From Algoriphagus marincola DSM 16067 (lineage in GTDB: Bacteria; Bacteroidota; Bacteroidia; Cytophagales; Cyclobacteriaceae): a stretch of DNA of 64,000 nt. Every line of letters starts with the position of its first letter. Position 1 is the first letter of the stretch. The notes beneath the pieces were generated by a model. That model had not been told where the DNA came from and made no database searches. It saw nothing but the letters and a program-made list of their open reading frames with translations. Position numbers and translations under genes: made by a program. The stretch is taken from assembly GCF_000429405.1 (NCBI RefSeq), contig NZ_AUBU01000006.1:1-64000 (forward strand), given 5' to 3'. This document shows, piece by piece, positions 51,378-60,276 of the stretch.

Positions 51378-51980
51378 ATGACCTTACAATACGCACTTGA
51401 ACTAATCGGAACATTTGTCTTTGCCATTTCCGGCGCTTTAGCCGTTCGGGAACGCGAGCATGATTTGTTTGGCGCGGGCTTTACGGGTTTTATCACCGCT
51501 ATTGGAGGTGGTACTCTCCGGGATATTTTATTGGATGCTCACCCACTTGTGTGGATTGGAGATATTTATTTTTTGTATGCCATTTTGGTAGGGATTTTAG
51601 CAGCATTCATTTTCCCCAATTTTCTAAGCCGGCTTAGAAAAACCTTTTTCCTTTTCGATACATTGGGAATCGGCTTTTTTACAGTTTTGGGTGTGGAAAA
51701 AGCCCTCAGTCTGGGGGTCAGGCCGGAGATTGCGGCAATCATGGGGATGTTTTCTGCGGTGATGGGAGGGGTAATTCGAGATACCTTGACGAATGAAATC
51801 CCAATTCTATTTCGTAAAGAAATCTATGCCTCTGCTTGTCTGGCGGGAGCAATTCTATATTTGGTGTTGAATTACTTTGGCCTGGCGAGGGAGTGGAATT
51901 TGTTGATTTCTATGTCCGCTGTGATCTCCATTCGACTAATAGCGATGAAGTATAAATTAAGCTTGCCGAGGTTGGATTGA
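51378..51980 (+). CDS. Trimeric intracellular cation (TRIC) channel family protein
   Basis: 200 residues with about seven helices in two homologous halves: FVFAISGALAVREREHDLFGAGFTGFITAIGGGTLRD in the first and LGVEKALSLG ... MGMFSAVMGGVIRDTLTNEIP in the second. The glycine-rich kinks before R-D are the TRIC/UPF0126 signature. Prokaryotic TRIC proteins form K+-permeable channels. It follows the methyltransferase by 28 bases. Confidence 0.92.
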   Translation: MTLQYALELIGTFVFAISGALAVREREHDLFGAGFTGFITAIGGGTLRDILLDAHPLVWIGDIYFLYAILVGILAAFIFPNFLSRLRKTFFLFDTLGIGFFTVLGVEKALSLGVRPEIAAIMGMFSAVMGGVIRDTLTNEIPILFRKEIYASACLAGAILYLVLNYFGLAREWNLLISMSAVISIRLIAMKYKLSLPRLD

Positions 51981-52819
51981 GGTGGTGATGGATAATTGTG
52001 TAATTAATTAATCGAGTAATTGTTATTGTTTACTTCGCTATTGGAAGTTCATCATTCGATGTTCGATATTTTTTTGATCTCATCCATCCAATTGCTGATC
52101 GTCACTGCAAGTGGAGCTTGCGGAGCGAAGCCCGCCTACTGGAGGGCAGGCAGTCTCAAATTACTATTGGAAATAGCTTTAGGTTTAATCTTAAATAAAG
52201 AAATTCTCTCCTATGTGCCTATGTGGTACTCTTCTATTTTTAAACCACATAGAATCATAGCCCACATAGCTTTTGTCGGACATAGTTTTCCCGCAGATTT
52301 TCGGTGCGGATACTCACTTATTAATCGACCAAAAGAATGGTTTAAGACCTGAATCCGCGCTAATCCGCTAATTTTTCTGCGTGGATCAGCGGAAAAGAAA
52401 AGACAAGTAAAGAAAGAGTTTTAAACTTATCCTATGTGCCTATGTGGTACTCTTCTATTTTTAAACCACATAGAAACATAGCACACATAGCTTTTTTCGA
52501 CATAGTTTTCCCGCTGATTTTCAAAGATTTTTGGTGCGGGTACTCACTTATTAATCGACCAAAAGAATGGTTTAAGACCTGAATCCGCACTAATCCGCGG
52601 ATTTTTCTACGTGGATCAGGGGAAAAGACAAGTAAAGAAAGAGTTTGCAACTTATTCTATGTGCCTATGTGGTTCTTTTCTTTTTTAAACCACATAGAAA
52701 CATAGCACAAATAGCTTTCATCGACATAGTTTTCCAACTGATTTACCAATCAGACATGGCCTTTGTCAAAAACCTCGAATTCTTCATGTGCTTTGTGGTT
52801 CCTATTTTTAAATAAAGCA
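51981..52819. other. 839-base intergenic region made of repeats
   Basis: No gene is supported; open frames here read through repeats. From left: a TTCATCATTCGATGTTCGA-type dispersed sequence (about 52047-52067), a GC-rich hairpin GCCCGCCTACTGGAGGGCAG (about 52131-52152), then a tandem array of an element of about 220 bases (52212-52745), and one CTTTGTGG repeat arm near 52779-52801. Confidence 0.75.
52212..52745. repeat. Tandem array (2.4 copies) of a 220-225 bp hairpin element
   Basis: Units start with CTATGTGCCTATGTGG at 52212, 52432 and 52657. Each has a hairpin whose arms are CTATGTGCCTATGTGG and CCACATAGAAACATAG (52432-52447 and 52466-52481 in unit 2), then a second, longer inverted pair beginning CCCGC(T/A)GATTTT and ending GGATCAGCGG/GGGG, around a core with ACTCACTTATTAATCGACC. 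The third copy is truncated inside its second half. A single copy of the second hairpin occurs at 55196-55308. Confidence 0.8.
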
Positions 52820-53920
52820 TTATGCCTCACCTTCTTCCTCCACTGAAATCACAAAAAACTCCAATTCTTCCGTTTCCCGATTTCTGACATATAATTTTCC
52901 TTTTCTGACAAAGTATTCACCAAAACCTATCCGCATTTCACTTACGTCCATTTCATGGATCAAATTCATCTCCTTGTCAAAAATCATAAAATACTTAAGT
53001 TGTCTCCCTGTTTCGGGGGCTTTCATTCCTGCAAACCGATAAAAAAGCTGATTCACTTGATCAAAAACCAAATCGCGGTAAGAAACCTCTAAATCCTTCT
53101 TCTCAAATACTGCATCAAACTCTCCTAACTCGGTAGTTTTTGAAAAATTTCCTGATTTCCGTCTTGGGAAAAGATGAGGGGAATTATCCTTGAATTGGGC
53201 AGTGGATGTTTTTGGGTCAATGATAAAGACGTCAATTCCATCGGGATGAAAGACCATGAATTTTTCCTGAATAAATGCGGCATTTATTGGACTCGAAATA
53301 ATTAACCGGCTGTTTTTGATCTCAAAATCCTTTCGATAATCCATGCTATCCAACCGGACTTCCCGATAAACCGAATCCTTAAGATCTACCCAGCCCAGCA
53401 TTTGATCTTGCTTGAAGCTGGAAGTCAAGCCATACAAATACCGTTGGTCTTGGCTAAGTTTGGCCCATGCTTCAAAGTTTTTCTCCGGTGCTACCCGTAC
53501 CATGCTATCGAATCGTGGCGACTCGAATAGCAATTCATTCCGCATATCTAACTCAATAAAGTTCCGCTGGGTAAAAAAGCGAAAAGTACTATCGGTCAGG
53601 GGGATAAAGTCAAAGCGACTTCTGTCCATCACGCCTTTCGGGCCTTCCCTTTCCAAATACAATGTTCGAACCCAAGATCTTTCCTCTAAGTCAATAGTCT
53701 CTATCGAATGATTTGTATAGTCATAGAAAAACAGATATCGCTCATTCTCTGATAGCTGGGCTTTTGGAATACCCTGGCCGACATTTATCAGATGCTCTTG
53801 ACTGTCAATAGAAAGGGTATCTATGCTGATTTTATATTGAATCAGACTTTTTTCTTCCGATTCTTCATGCTGACATGAAATGAAAATTACCAAACCCAAA
53901 ATCGATAGAATTTTCCTCAT
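52820..53920 (-). CDS. DUF4221-like propeller lipoprotein, paralogue 6 of 6
   Basis: About 366 residues from the ATG at 53920 (a TTG nine bases upstream is less likely). Lipobox VIFISC (Cys about 16). After ISIDTLSIDSQ comes the family turn LEREGPKGV at about residue 82. It is the most divergent copy, with S-Q-E-H instead of the usual G-(E/D)-(E/D) after the first strand. The end (VRKGKLYVRNRETEELEFFV) matches the other copies in position. One base separates it from the gene upstream. Function unknown. Confidence 0.7.
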   Translation of the reverse strand: MRKILSILGLVIFISCQHEESEEKSLIQYKISIDTLSIDSQEHLINVGQGIPKAQLSENERYLFFYDYTNHSIETIDLEERSWVRTLYLEREGPKGVMDRSRFDFIPLTDSTFRFFTQRNFIELDMRNELLFESPRFDSMVRVAPEKNFEAWAKLSQDQRYLYGLTSSFKQDQMLGWVDLKDSVYREVRLDSMDYRKDFEIKNSRLIISSPINAAFIQEKFMVFHPDGIDVFIIDPKTSTAQFKDNSPHLFPRRKSGNFSKTTELGEFDAVFEKKDLEVSYRDLVFDQVNQLFYRFAGMKAPETGRQLKYFMIFDKEMNLIHEMDVSEMRIGFGEYFVRKGKLYVRNRETEELEFFVISVEEEGEA

Positions 53921-53921
53921 A

Positions 53922-55091
53922 TTATTCAACCTTTAAGCGAATAAATGCCAGCTCATCCTCTTCATTCAAGAAAGAGTAGTATACCCCATCTCTTATGAAT
54001 GATTTGGAAATGGAAGGATAAAAACCCGGCTCGGGAATCAATTGCTCATGGATAGGCTGGAGGTCGCGGTCAAAAACCGTCAAATAGGAGTTAAACACTG
54101 CTTCCCCAGTGCTGTCGTATCCCTCAAACTGAGTAGTGATTCGAAGAAATCGTTTGTTTTTAGGATCGAATTGGATGGGATGAAAATAAACTTCCTCGTT
54201 TTTCTTTTTGGCCGCTTCCTGAAAATCCTCCATGGATTCTACTCTCTTCGGAAAATTCCCCTCTTTTTGATTTTTCGTTAGTTGGCTTTCATAGGAATAC
54301 TCTTTGAAATAGTCGGATTCAAAGTGGTAAACCCAGAGTTTATTCACCGATGAGATAGAAAAAATAATGCTGTCTCCTTTGAAAACAATTCCACTCATTT
54401 CTGGAAATTCGCCCCGATTGTATCGACGGTCCGGCTCCCGATAATAGATGTCAAAATCATTTGCCCAGTGGAAAAAATCCATTGCTCTGAACTCCGATTG
54501 CATTTTTTCAAAGTCTAAGCGTACCAATCCCTTCCGCTTTCGGTTGGGAAAGGTATCGGTGTAGAATGAGTAGTAATATCGCCCGCTCTCCGATACAAAA
54601 CCCTGCAGATTGAGTTGGATGTCAGGATCGTATCGGAAGTCACTCAAACTATCATTCATGAAGCGATAACTAGACTTGACTTTTCCCTCAAGATTGGTTT
54701 TGTAGATGTTACTAGTGGTCTGAAAAAACAGTTCATTTGACTCAGTAGCTAACTGAATTCGGTAAAAGTATTGGTTTGGAACAGCGTTCGGCCCTTCTTT
54801 TTCGATCTTATACTTTTCGGCAAGTCTATTTTCCTCCAAATCTATGAGCTCCAATTCATAGTTCAAGGGGTTGAAATTATACAGATACCGTCTATCTTGG
54901 GAAAAATCCGCTAAACGTAGGTAATGGTTTAAATAGATAAAGTCATCTCCTGCATCGATCCCAATCGTATCGATACTAATTCTGACTTCAAGTGAATCGG
55001 TTGGAATTCTAAATGCATTGGAATCAATGTTTTTCTCTTTACAGCTGAGAAATATTAGAATCAACCCAAAAAATACTCCTAGTTTCTTCAT
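53922..55091 (-). CDS. DUF4221-like propeller lipoprotein, paralogue 5 of 6
   Basis: 389 residues (ATG at 55091, just after an in-frame GTG). Lipobox LIFLSC (Cys about 17). VRISIDTIGIDAGDDFIYLN opens the propeller, EKEGPNAVPN is the signature turn at about residue 89, and SFIRDGVYYSFLNEEDELAF closes it. It is separated from paralogue 4 by 279 bases that contain a copy of the dispersed hairpin repeat, so it may have its own promoter. Confidence 0.72.
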   Translation of the reverse strand: MKKLGVFFGLILIFLSCKEKNIDSNAFRIPTDSLEVRISIDTIGIDAGDDFIYLNHYLRLADFSQDRRYLYNFNPLNYELELIDLEENRLAEKYKIEKEGPNAVPNQYFYRIQLATESNELFFQTTSNIYKTNLEGKVKSSYRFMNDSLSDFRYDPDIQLNLQGFVSESGRYYYSFYTDTFPNRKRKGLVRLDFEKMQSEFRAMDFFHWANDFDIYYREPDRRYNRGEFPEMSGIVFKGDSIIFSISSVNKLWVYHFESDYFKEYSYESQLTKNQKEGNFPKRVESMEDFQEAAKKKNEEVYFHPIQFDPKNKRFLRITTQFEGYDSTGEAVFNSYLTVFDRDLQPIHEQLIPEPGFYPSISKSFIRDGVYYSFLNEEDELAFIRLKVE

Positions 55092-55195
55092 CACTGAAAC
55101 GCTTTAAACTCCAATTTTGACCATTGGCTACCTACTATTGAGGACGCATTTTCACTCCAAGTTCATCCAATCTGTACTCTGCATTCAAAAGATCA

Positions 55196-55308
55196 CCCGC
55201 TGATTTCCGCTGATTTGATGCGCAGACAACCGCTGATTTTCGACCAAAAGAAGCACTTATGGACTCAATCCGCGCCAATCCGCGAATTTTTCTGCGTGTA
55301 TCAGCGGG
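55196..55308. repeat. Single copy of the ATCAGCGGG hairpin repeat between paralogues
   Basis: CCCGCTGAT (55196-55204) and ATCAGCGGG (55300-55308) are perfect inverted ends, enclosing AATCCGCGCCAATCCGCG-type sequence shared with the array at 52212-52745. A T run (from 55310) follows, so it could also stop transcription on the plus strand. Confidence 0.75.
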
Positions 55309-55370
55309 ATTTTTTTTCCTTAAAATTTCAAACCCTATAGCTTTGCTTCTTTTTTCTCCTACAGGAGGTC

Positions 55371-56516
55371 TTATTCAGAAATACTCGGCTTCACCCTAAC
55401 AAAAGCCATTTCGTCGTCGAGATTGATATAAGCATACAACATCCCGTCCTTAAAGAAAGACATATTTGAACCCGGAAATTTTTCAACGACCTCTTCATGA
55501 AGCATTTGATAATCTGAGTCAAAAACAGTGACCACGTTCTTGTAAATCACCGAATCTGCAATCATCCGATCCTTATCCTTGGTCAGTCTCCAAATCAGGT
55601 TTTTATCAGGCTGGGGAATAAGTGGACCAAAGCGAACTTGCTCATTCTTTTCCTTCATCACCTCCATCAAGGCCTCCCTACTTTCCACTCGTTGCGGATA
55701 ATCCAATATTCGCTCATTGGAACTTAATTGAGCCTGATATTGGTAGTGAATCAGGGAGTCAGCATCAAAATCATACACATAGATTTCATTGAATCCAGTA
55801 TTGGAAAACACAAAATCACCAGCGATCACATCCATGAATACCTGCTCTCCGGTGGACATCATAGAATTTCCCCCCATCTCAAACATGATTCGATATTCAT
55901 CCAGTTTGGAAATCGCATCAGTCTCTTCCACTTGAATTTCCATGGTCTCAGTATCCACAAAAGCCAATCCTTTTGCTGGTTTTTTGAAGTCCTCATCGGT
56001 CAATTGACCTATAAACCGCTTCCCATCAGGAGAAAAAATCCCAATGGTCTCCACTTCATCCGTCTCACCAAAATCATATCCGCTCAGTTTGCTTTTGTCA
56101 AACTCATAGCTCCGGACTAGCTCTCCCTTCGGAGTGATTTCAAATATTTTTTGGAAATCGAATAGGAGCAAATTGCCACTATCCAACACCTGAAGCTTGC
56201 TGATAAAGCCTCCACCAACTCCATTAGGACCTTCTTTTTCTAGTTGGACAGTCTCCTTCAGTGCCAAGGCATCCAAATCAACTATCTCAAGCAGAAAAGT
56301 TTGAGGGTTGAGGTTAAAAAGCATTTTTTTATCCGCCGAAACATCAGCAATCCCCAAGCCCCAGTTGAGAAAAAAGAAATGATCTCCGGGATCCACCATC
56401 ACCGTGTCGATTTCGTAGGTGATCTCTAGGTCTCGGGTAGCCTTAGAAGTTTCAGGATCTCCACCACAAGAAAAAAGGGTAAGGATTAAAAGGTAAATTG
56501 ATAGTTTTTTCATCAT
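55371..56516 (-). CDS. DUF4221-like propeller lipoprotein, paralogue 4 of 6
   Basis: 381 residues with two consecutive ATG codons at the start. Lipobox LTLFSC (Cys about 17) followed by GGD. The first strand is ITYEIDTVMVDPGDHFFFLN; the turn is LEKEGPNGVGGG (about 86-97); the C-terminus has SFFKDGMLYAYINLDDEMAF. The middle part QRVESREALMEVMKEKNEQVRF is shared in place with the other copies (R-V-x-S-x-E-x-x-x-x-x-x-x-K). Role unknown; surface or periplasmic binding is the guess. Confidence 0.73.
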   Translation of the reverse strand: MMKKLSIYLLILTLFSCGGDPETSKATRDLEITYEIDTVMVDPGDHFFFLNWGLGIADVSADKKMLFNLNPQTFLLEIVDLDALALKETVQLEKEGPNGVGGGFISKLQVLDSGNLLLFDFQKIFEITPKGELVRSYEFDKSKLSGYDFGETDEVETIGIFSPDGKRFIGQLTDEDFKKPAKGLAFVDTETMEIQVEETDAISKLDEYRIMFEMGGNSMMSTGEQVFMDVIAGDFVFSNTGFNEIYVYDFDADSLIHYQYQAQLSSNERILDYPQRVESREALMEVMKEKNEQVRFGPLIPQPDKNLIWRLTKDKDRMIADSVIYKNVVTVFDSDYQMLHEEVVEKFPGSNMSFFKDGMLYAYINLDDEMAFVRVKPSISE

Positions 56517-56525
56517 TTTGTTGGT

Positions 56526-57683
56526 TTAAAACTTAAAATCCATCACCGCAAAGCCCAATTCATCATCCACATTGACATAGGACCAAAGCTTGCCATCTTT
56601 GAAGAAGGGGTTACTTGGAGTATTTTCTAATTCCGGGATTTCGGTTTCGCCCAGAAAGTTTAGGTTTTCGTCAAAAGCAAAAAGAAAAACCTGTGCCTTG
56701 CTTGGTGCTTCAGGATCATCACCCTTGGGCTCATAGATCCTCCCAAATCGATAAAAACGCCTGGTTTGCTCATCAAACAGCAATTTTTCAAAGCCGATCT
56801 GGGTTCTCGCTTTTTCCATTTCTGCCTCAAACTCTTCCATCGAGGATACTTTTCTTTGAATAGGAATTTCCTTTTGATTAGGGACCAGACTAAAGTCAAA
56901 TTCAAAAAGCTGAAGCGAATCCTGTCCCGGTTCAAATCGATAAATGCTGTTGGTCGTAGCTCCGGAGATATAAAACTTCCCGCCTAATTCCTGAAATGAA
57001 ATCTCCTCTATGTAGATTGACATGCTTTGATCCGATTGGAGAAGAATCCGATAATCGCCCACAATCTCCATCGCAGGAATGGGGAGTACCTTACCGCTTT
57101 TGTTTTCCAGATCAATTTTTGCCAATTGGGTAGTTCCCTCCATAAAGTCACCAGGAAGAGAGTAGACTTGTTTTTTGTCAGGGGTGATACGCATGGAATT
57201 GGTGATATTGAATTGCGCATTTTCTCCCAATCCTTCTATATCCAGTTCCTCTGGCTTTAAAGTCAAATCGAGCACTTTTTCACCTTGCTTATTGAAAATA
57301 CCGCTTGACTGAAAGCTGGAAAAGAGAAACTCCTCCCCTGGTAGGTAGCGCGAAGTGCTGATAAAATTGGCACCGACACCATTGGGTCCTTCTTTTTCAA
57401 AGGGTATTTGCTCCTCCAAGATCAATTCATCCAGATTGATTTTATTGATCTGGGTGGTCGCATCATCAAATAGGTAGAAATGGGTCTTGGTTTCATCTAG
57501 TGAACTTCCCCGTACGCCTCGGGAAAGATTGATGATCTCCTCGCCTGGATCTACGACTAAGGTGTCCACAGTGAAAGAGAAGTTTTCCAGAATATTCCTG
57601 GGCTGGGAATCCCTGCTTTCATTTTCTCCTCCACAGGAGAAAGCCAAGGCAGCTATTAGGGTTGGAAAAAGGAATTTTTTCAT
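56526..57683 (-). CDS. DUF4221-like propeller lipoprotein, paralogue 3 of 6
   Basis: 385 residues from ATG 57683; a TTG at 57698 would overlap the gene upstream. Lipobox ALAFSC (Cys about 17). FTVDTLVVDPGEEIINLSRG, the turn FEKEGPNGVGANF and PFFKDGKLWSYVNVDDELGF mark it as the closest relative of paralogue 4 by eye (both continue GPNGVG). Nine bases separate its stop from the start of paralogue 4. Confidence 0.73.
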   Translation of the reverse strand: MKKFLFPTLIAALAFSCGGENESRDSQPRNILENFSFTVDTLVVDPGEEIINLSRGVRGSSLDETKTHFYLFDDATTQINKINLDELILEEQIPFEKEGPNGVGANFISTSRYLPGEEFLFSSFQSSGIFNKQGEKVLDLTLKPEELDIEGLGENAQFNITNSMRITPDKKQVYSLPGDFMEGTTQLAKIDLENKSGKVLPIPAMEIVGDYRILLQSDQSMSIYIEEISFQELGGKFYISGATTNSIYRFEPGQDSLQLFEFDFSLVPNQKEIPIQRKVSSMEEFEAEMEKARTQIGFEKLLFDEQTRRFYRFGRIYEPKGDDPEAPSKAQVFLFAFDENLNFLGETEIPELENTPSNPFFKDGKLWSYVNVDDELGFAVMDFKF

Positions 57684-57694
57684 AAAAGGTTTTT

Positions 57695-58855
57695 TCAAAA
57701 TTCTAAAGTCATTACTACAAAGCCCGGGTCTTCATCCACGGGTCTGTAATTGTATATCTTTCCGTCAAAGAAGAAGCCGTTGAAAAAAACATTGGAAAGC
57801 TCTTCGATTTTCTTTTCTCCCAATAGATTGAAATCCGGATCATAGCTGAAGAGATACACATCGTCAGGCAATGGTTCTCCGGTTTCGCGAAGACCATTTT
57901 TCTTGACCCCAAAGCGGAAATACTGCTGTCTGCTTTCATCCCAAATGAATCCATAAAAGCTAATTTGCTTTTGAATCTGTGCCGAAATTTCTATTCGCTC
58001 TTCCTGTGATCCGGCTTGCGTTTTGAATGTTCCTGTTTTGTTGTTTTCGGCCAGACGATGATTGAACTGTATATGCTTTAAGGAATCACTCTGCATATCA
58101 TATAGGTAGATGTCGGAGGTACTCCCAGAATATATGACAAGTTGATCTTTAATTTTTTCCATGCGAATCATATCGCCAGAAGTAGTCATGCCTCCATTTT
58201 GAGAAAAAGTGACCCGGAAATTTTGGGTCAGATCCAATGCTGGAAGTTTGATTAATTTTCCAGTCCGGTTCTCCAAGTTCAAAACAGCGAGGCCCTCGGT
58301 AAATTCCCCAAAAGGAGCAGGAAGGGAAAAAGCCTTTTTCTTATCCGGGCTCACTGCCAAGGAAGAATAAAGTCCTCCGAGAGATTCATCGATCCCGTCG
58401 TATTCCTCGGCTTGGAGTTTGAGATCAAAGATTTTTTCAGCCTCTTCGTTGAAAATCGCCTGAACGGCATAGTTGGCAAGTAAAAACTCATTATTGGGCA
58501 GCACGTCAAAGCTTTCTACAAAATCAGGAGCGCGATTCGGTCCATCCTTTTCAAAAGGTATTCGGCGCAAGAGTTTCAACTCAGCCAGATCGATCTCATG
58601 AATTTCAGAACTTTGGCTTTCGGAGAAAAAGATAGACTTGCCATCCTCGCTAAGTCCAAAACCATAGTAGGCGCTAGAAATCACCAATTCCTCTCCCACA
58701 TCGACTTTGAGGGTATCTATAGTGATTTGGAGGTTTTCGAGTTGGTTTTCGGTGTAGGTTTGAGTTTGGATGGCTCCTTGTTCATTTTTCTCCGATACCT
58801 TTTCCGAACAGGAAAAAAGTAGAAAAAGCAACGTGATTAAGTTGAATCTATTCAT
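57695..58855 (-). CDS. DUF4221-like propeller lipoprotein, paralogue 2 of 6
   Basis: 386 residues. Lipobox LFLLFSC (Cys about 16). LQITIDTLKVDVGEELVISS is the opening strand; the turn is FEKDGPNRAPD, with aspartate replacing the second glutamate; the end is FFFDGKIYNYRPVDEDPGF. It shares with paralogue 1 the block SLPAPFGEFTEGLAVLNLE / SLPAEFGKPILGLAVFDVQ, so these two appear to be sisters. Three bases separate it from paralogue 1. Confidence 0.73.
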   Translation of the reverse strand: MNRFNLITLLFLLFSCSEKVSEKNEQGAIQTQTYTENQLENLQITIDTLKVDVGEELVISSAYYGFGLSEDGKSIFFSESQSSEIHEIDLAELKLLRRIPFEKDGPNRAPDFVESFDVLPNNEFLLANYAVQAIFNEEAEKIFDLKLQAEEYDGIDESLGGLYSSLAVSPDKKKAFSLPAPFGEFTEGLAVLNLENRTGKLIKLPALDLTQNFRVTFSQNGGMTTSGDMIRMEKIKDQLVIYSGSTSDIYLYDMQSDSLKHIQFNHRLAENNKTGTFKTQAGSQEERIEISAQIQKQISFYGFIWDESRQQYFRFGVKKNGLRETGEPLPDDVYLFSYDPDFNLLGEKKIEELSNVFFNGFFFDGKIYNYRPVDEDPGFVVMTLEF

Positions 58856-58858
58856 CGA

Positions 58859-59992
58859 TTAGAAATTAAATTGAAATCTGACAAAGCCGGCCTCATCTCC
58901 CATGGGCCAATAGCTGTAAAAATCACCATTCATGAAATAACCGAAATAAGGGACTCTGGTCAAGTCTGGTAAAAATTTCTCGCCGACTAACTGAAATTCT
59001 TCATCATAGGCAAAGAGGTAGCAATCCGCTTTCCGTTCTTTGCCATCAGGAGAAACTTGGTAGTTTTTGGTACCAAAGCGGAAGTAGAGATTTCGGCTAT
59101 CATCCCAATAAATCTTTTCGAAGCTGATTTGCTGACGGATTTGGTTGGCCACTTCTTGTTGTCTTTCGCGGGAATCGACTTCCGTGGGAAAAGTCCCGGT
59201 TTTTTGATTTTCGACGAGTTGATGTTCGAAAGCAATGAGCTCTAAAGAATCCTGCTTAGAATCATAGCGATAAATTTGGGCCGTAGAGTTACAAAAGATT
59301 AGTACCTGGTCATTGATCAGTTGTAAGCGAACGCCATCTCCGAAAAAGGAGGCCATATTTCCCTGCTGAAAAATCACCTGAAAACCAGAAACTAAATCAA
59401 AAGCTGGAAGCTTGTAGACTTTTCCAGTTTCCTTTTGGACATCAAATACCGCCAAACCTAAAATGGGTTTCCCAAATTCGGCAGGAAGAGAAAAAAAGTA
59501 ATTCAGATCCTTGCTAATTTGCATATTGTTGGGAAGAGAAAAGGGGCTATCTGGCTCGAAATCAATCATTTTTGCGAAGTCAAGTTCATAGGTTTTGACC
59601 TTGGTCCCATCCAGGCTAAAAATGTTAGGACTGACCTGATCGTAAATCATGATTTGATTTTCCGGTAGGGCTTGAAAAATACTGACCCAACCTTTGATTC
59701 CATCTGGACCCTCTCGCTGGAAAGGATGACGCTGGATCAGCTTCATCTCCTTCAAAGAAATTTCAAAAACCTCAAAATCTGGCTCATAGAAGGCAAATAC
59801 CCGCTCTCCATCAGGGCTCAGGTCTTGAAAAAATAACATATCTGGCACAAAGATTTCTTCACCGGAGTCGACAGCCAAACTGTCAATACTTAGGCTCAGA
59901 TTTGTCAATAAATTGGTGGATTTGCTTTTTTCTTTGGATTCCGAGCAAGCAAAGAGAACCAAGAGGGGAAGCACCCGAAAAATTATTTTCAT
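58859..59992 (-). CDS. DUF4221-like propeller lipoprotein, paralogue 1 of 6
   Basis: 377 residues, first of the run. Lipobox LVLFAC (Cys about 16). LSLSIDSLAVDSGEEIFVPD, the turn FQREGPDGIKG, the block QISFEKIYWDDSRNLYFRFG and the end GYFMNGDFYSYWPMGDEAGF are recognisable. The upstream 280 bases are A+T-rich and should hold the promoter, but no good TAnnTTTG was found. Function unknown. Confidence 0.73.
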   Translation of the reverse strand: MKIIFRVLPLLVLFACSESKEKSKSTNLLTNLSLSIDSLAVDSGEEIFVPDMLFFQDLSPDGERVFAFYEPDFEVFEISLKEMKLIQRHPFQREGPDGIKGWVSIFQALPENQIMIYDQVSPNIFSLDGTKVKTYELDFAKMIDFEPDSPFSLPNNMQISKDLNYFFSLPAEFGKPILGLAVFDVQKETGKVYKLPAFDLVSGFQVIFQQGNMASFFGDGVRLQLINDQVLIFCNSTAQIYRYDSKQDSLELIAFEHQLVENQKTGTFPTEVDSRERQQEVANQIRQQISFEKIYWDDSRNLYFRFGTKNYQVSPDGKERKADCYLFAYDEEFQLVGEKFLPDLTRVPYFGYFMNGDFYSYWPMGDEAGFVRFQFNF

Positions 59993-60154
59993 ACAAAGGC
60001 CATTTATTCTAAACTCTAAAACTAAAATAAATAAGCTAAAATTCTAGTGAAAAAATGTTAATGCTATCTAAATAAGAAAATGGCATCTTTAAATTCGTTT
60101 TTTCCGCAGGATGGAAAGGTGATTGGCTATTAATAAATTTAAAATTCAAAGTCC

Positions 60155-60216
60155 GGAAGCTCCTCTCTCCCTACTTCCAGCACTTGCGCTGAGCGAAGTC
60201 GAAGTGTCCAGCTAGG
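60155..60216. repeat. Dispersed CT-rich and GAGCGAAGTCGAAGTG repeats
   Basis: CTCTCCCTACTTCCAG is shared with the intergenic stretches at 12817-12848 and 43974-44006. It is joined here to CGCTGAGCGAAGTCGAAGTG, a second short dispersed element with CACTT/AAGTG ends. Both lie between minus-strand genes and have no coding sense. Confidence 0.5.
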
Positions 60217-60276
60217 TAATTGAAGAGAAACTGTCTACTCGTGCTTTGAAGATTATCACTTAAACTTATTCTCCCC

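Noticed and set aside
52020..52352. Plus-strand open frame of 110 codons
   Set aside because: It reads through dispersed and tandem repeats and has no coding-like composition.
52432..52650. Minus-strand open frame of 72 codons
   Set aside because: It coincides with unit 2 of the tandem hairpin repeat; its codons are dictated by the repeat.
52212..52745. Possible CRISPR array
   Set aside because: Repeat units are about 220 bp, near-identical across their length, without short direct repeats and unique spacers; no cas genes.
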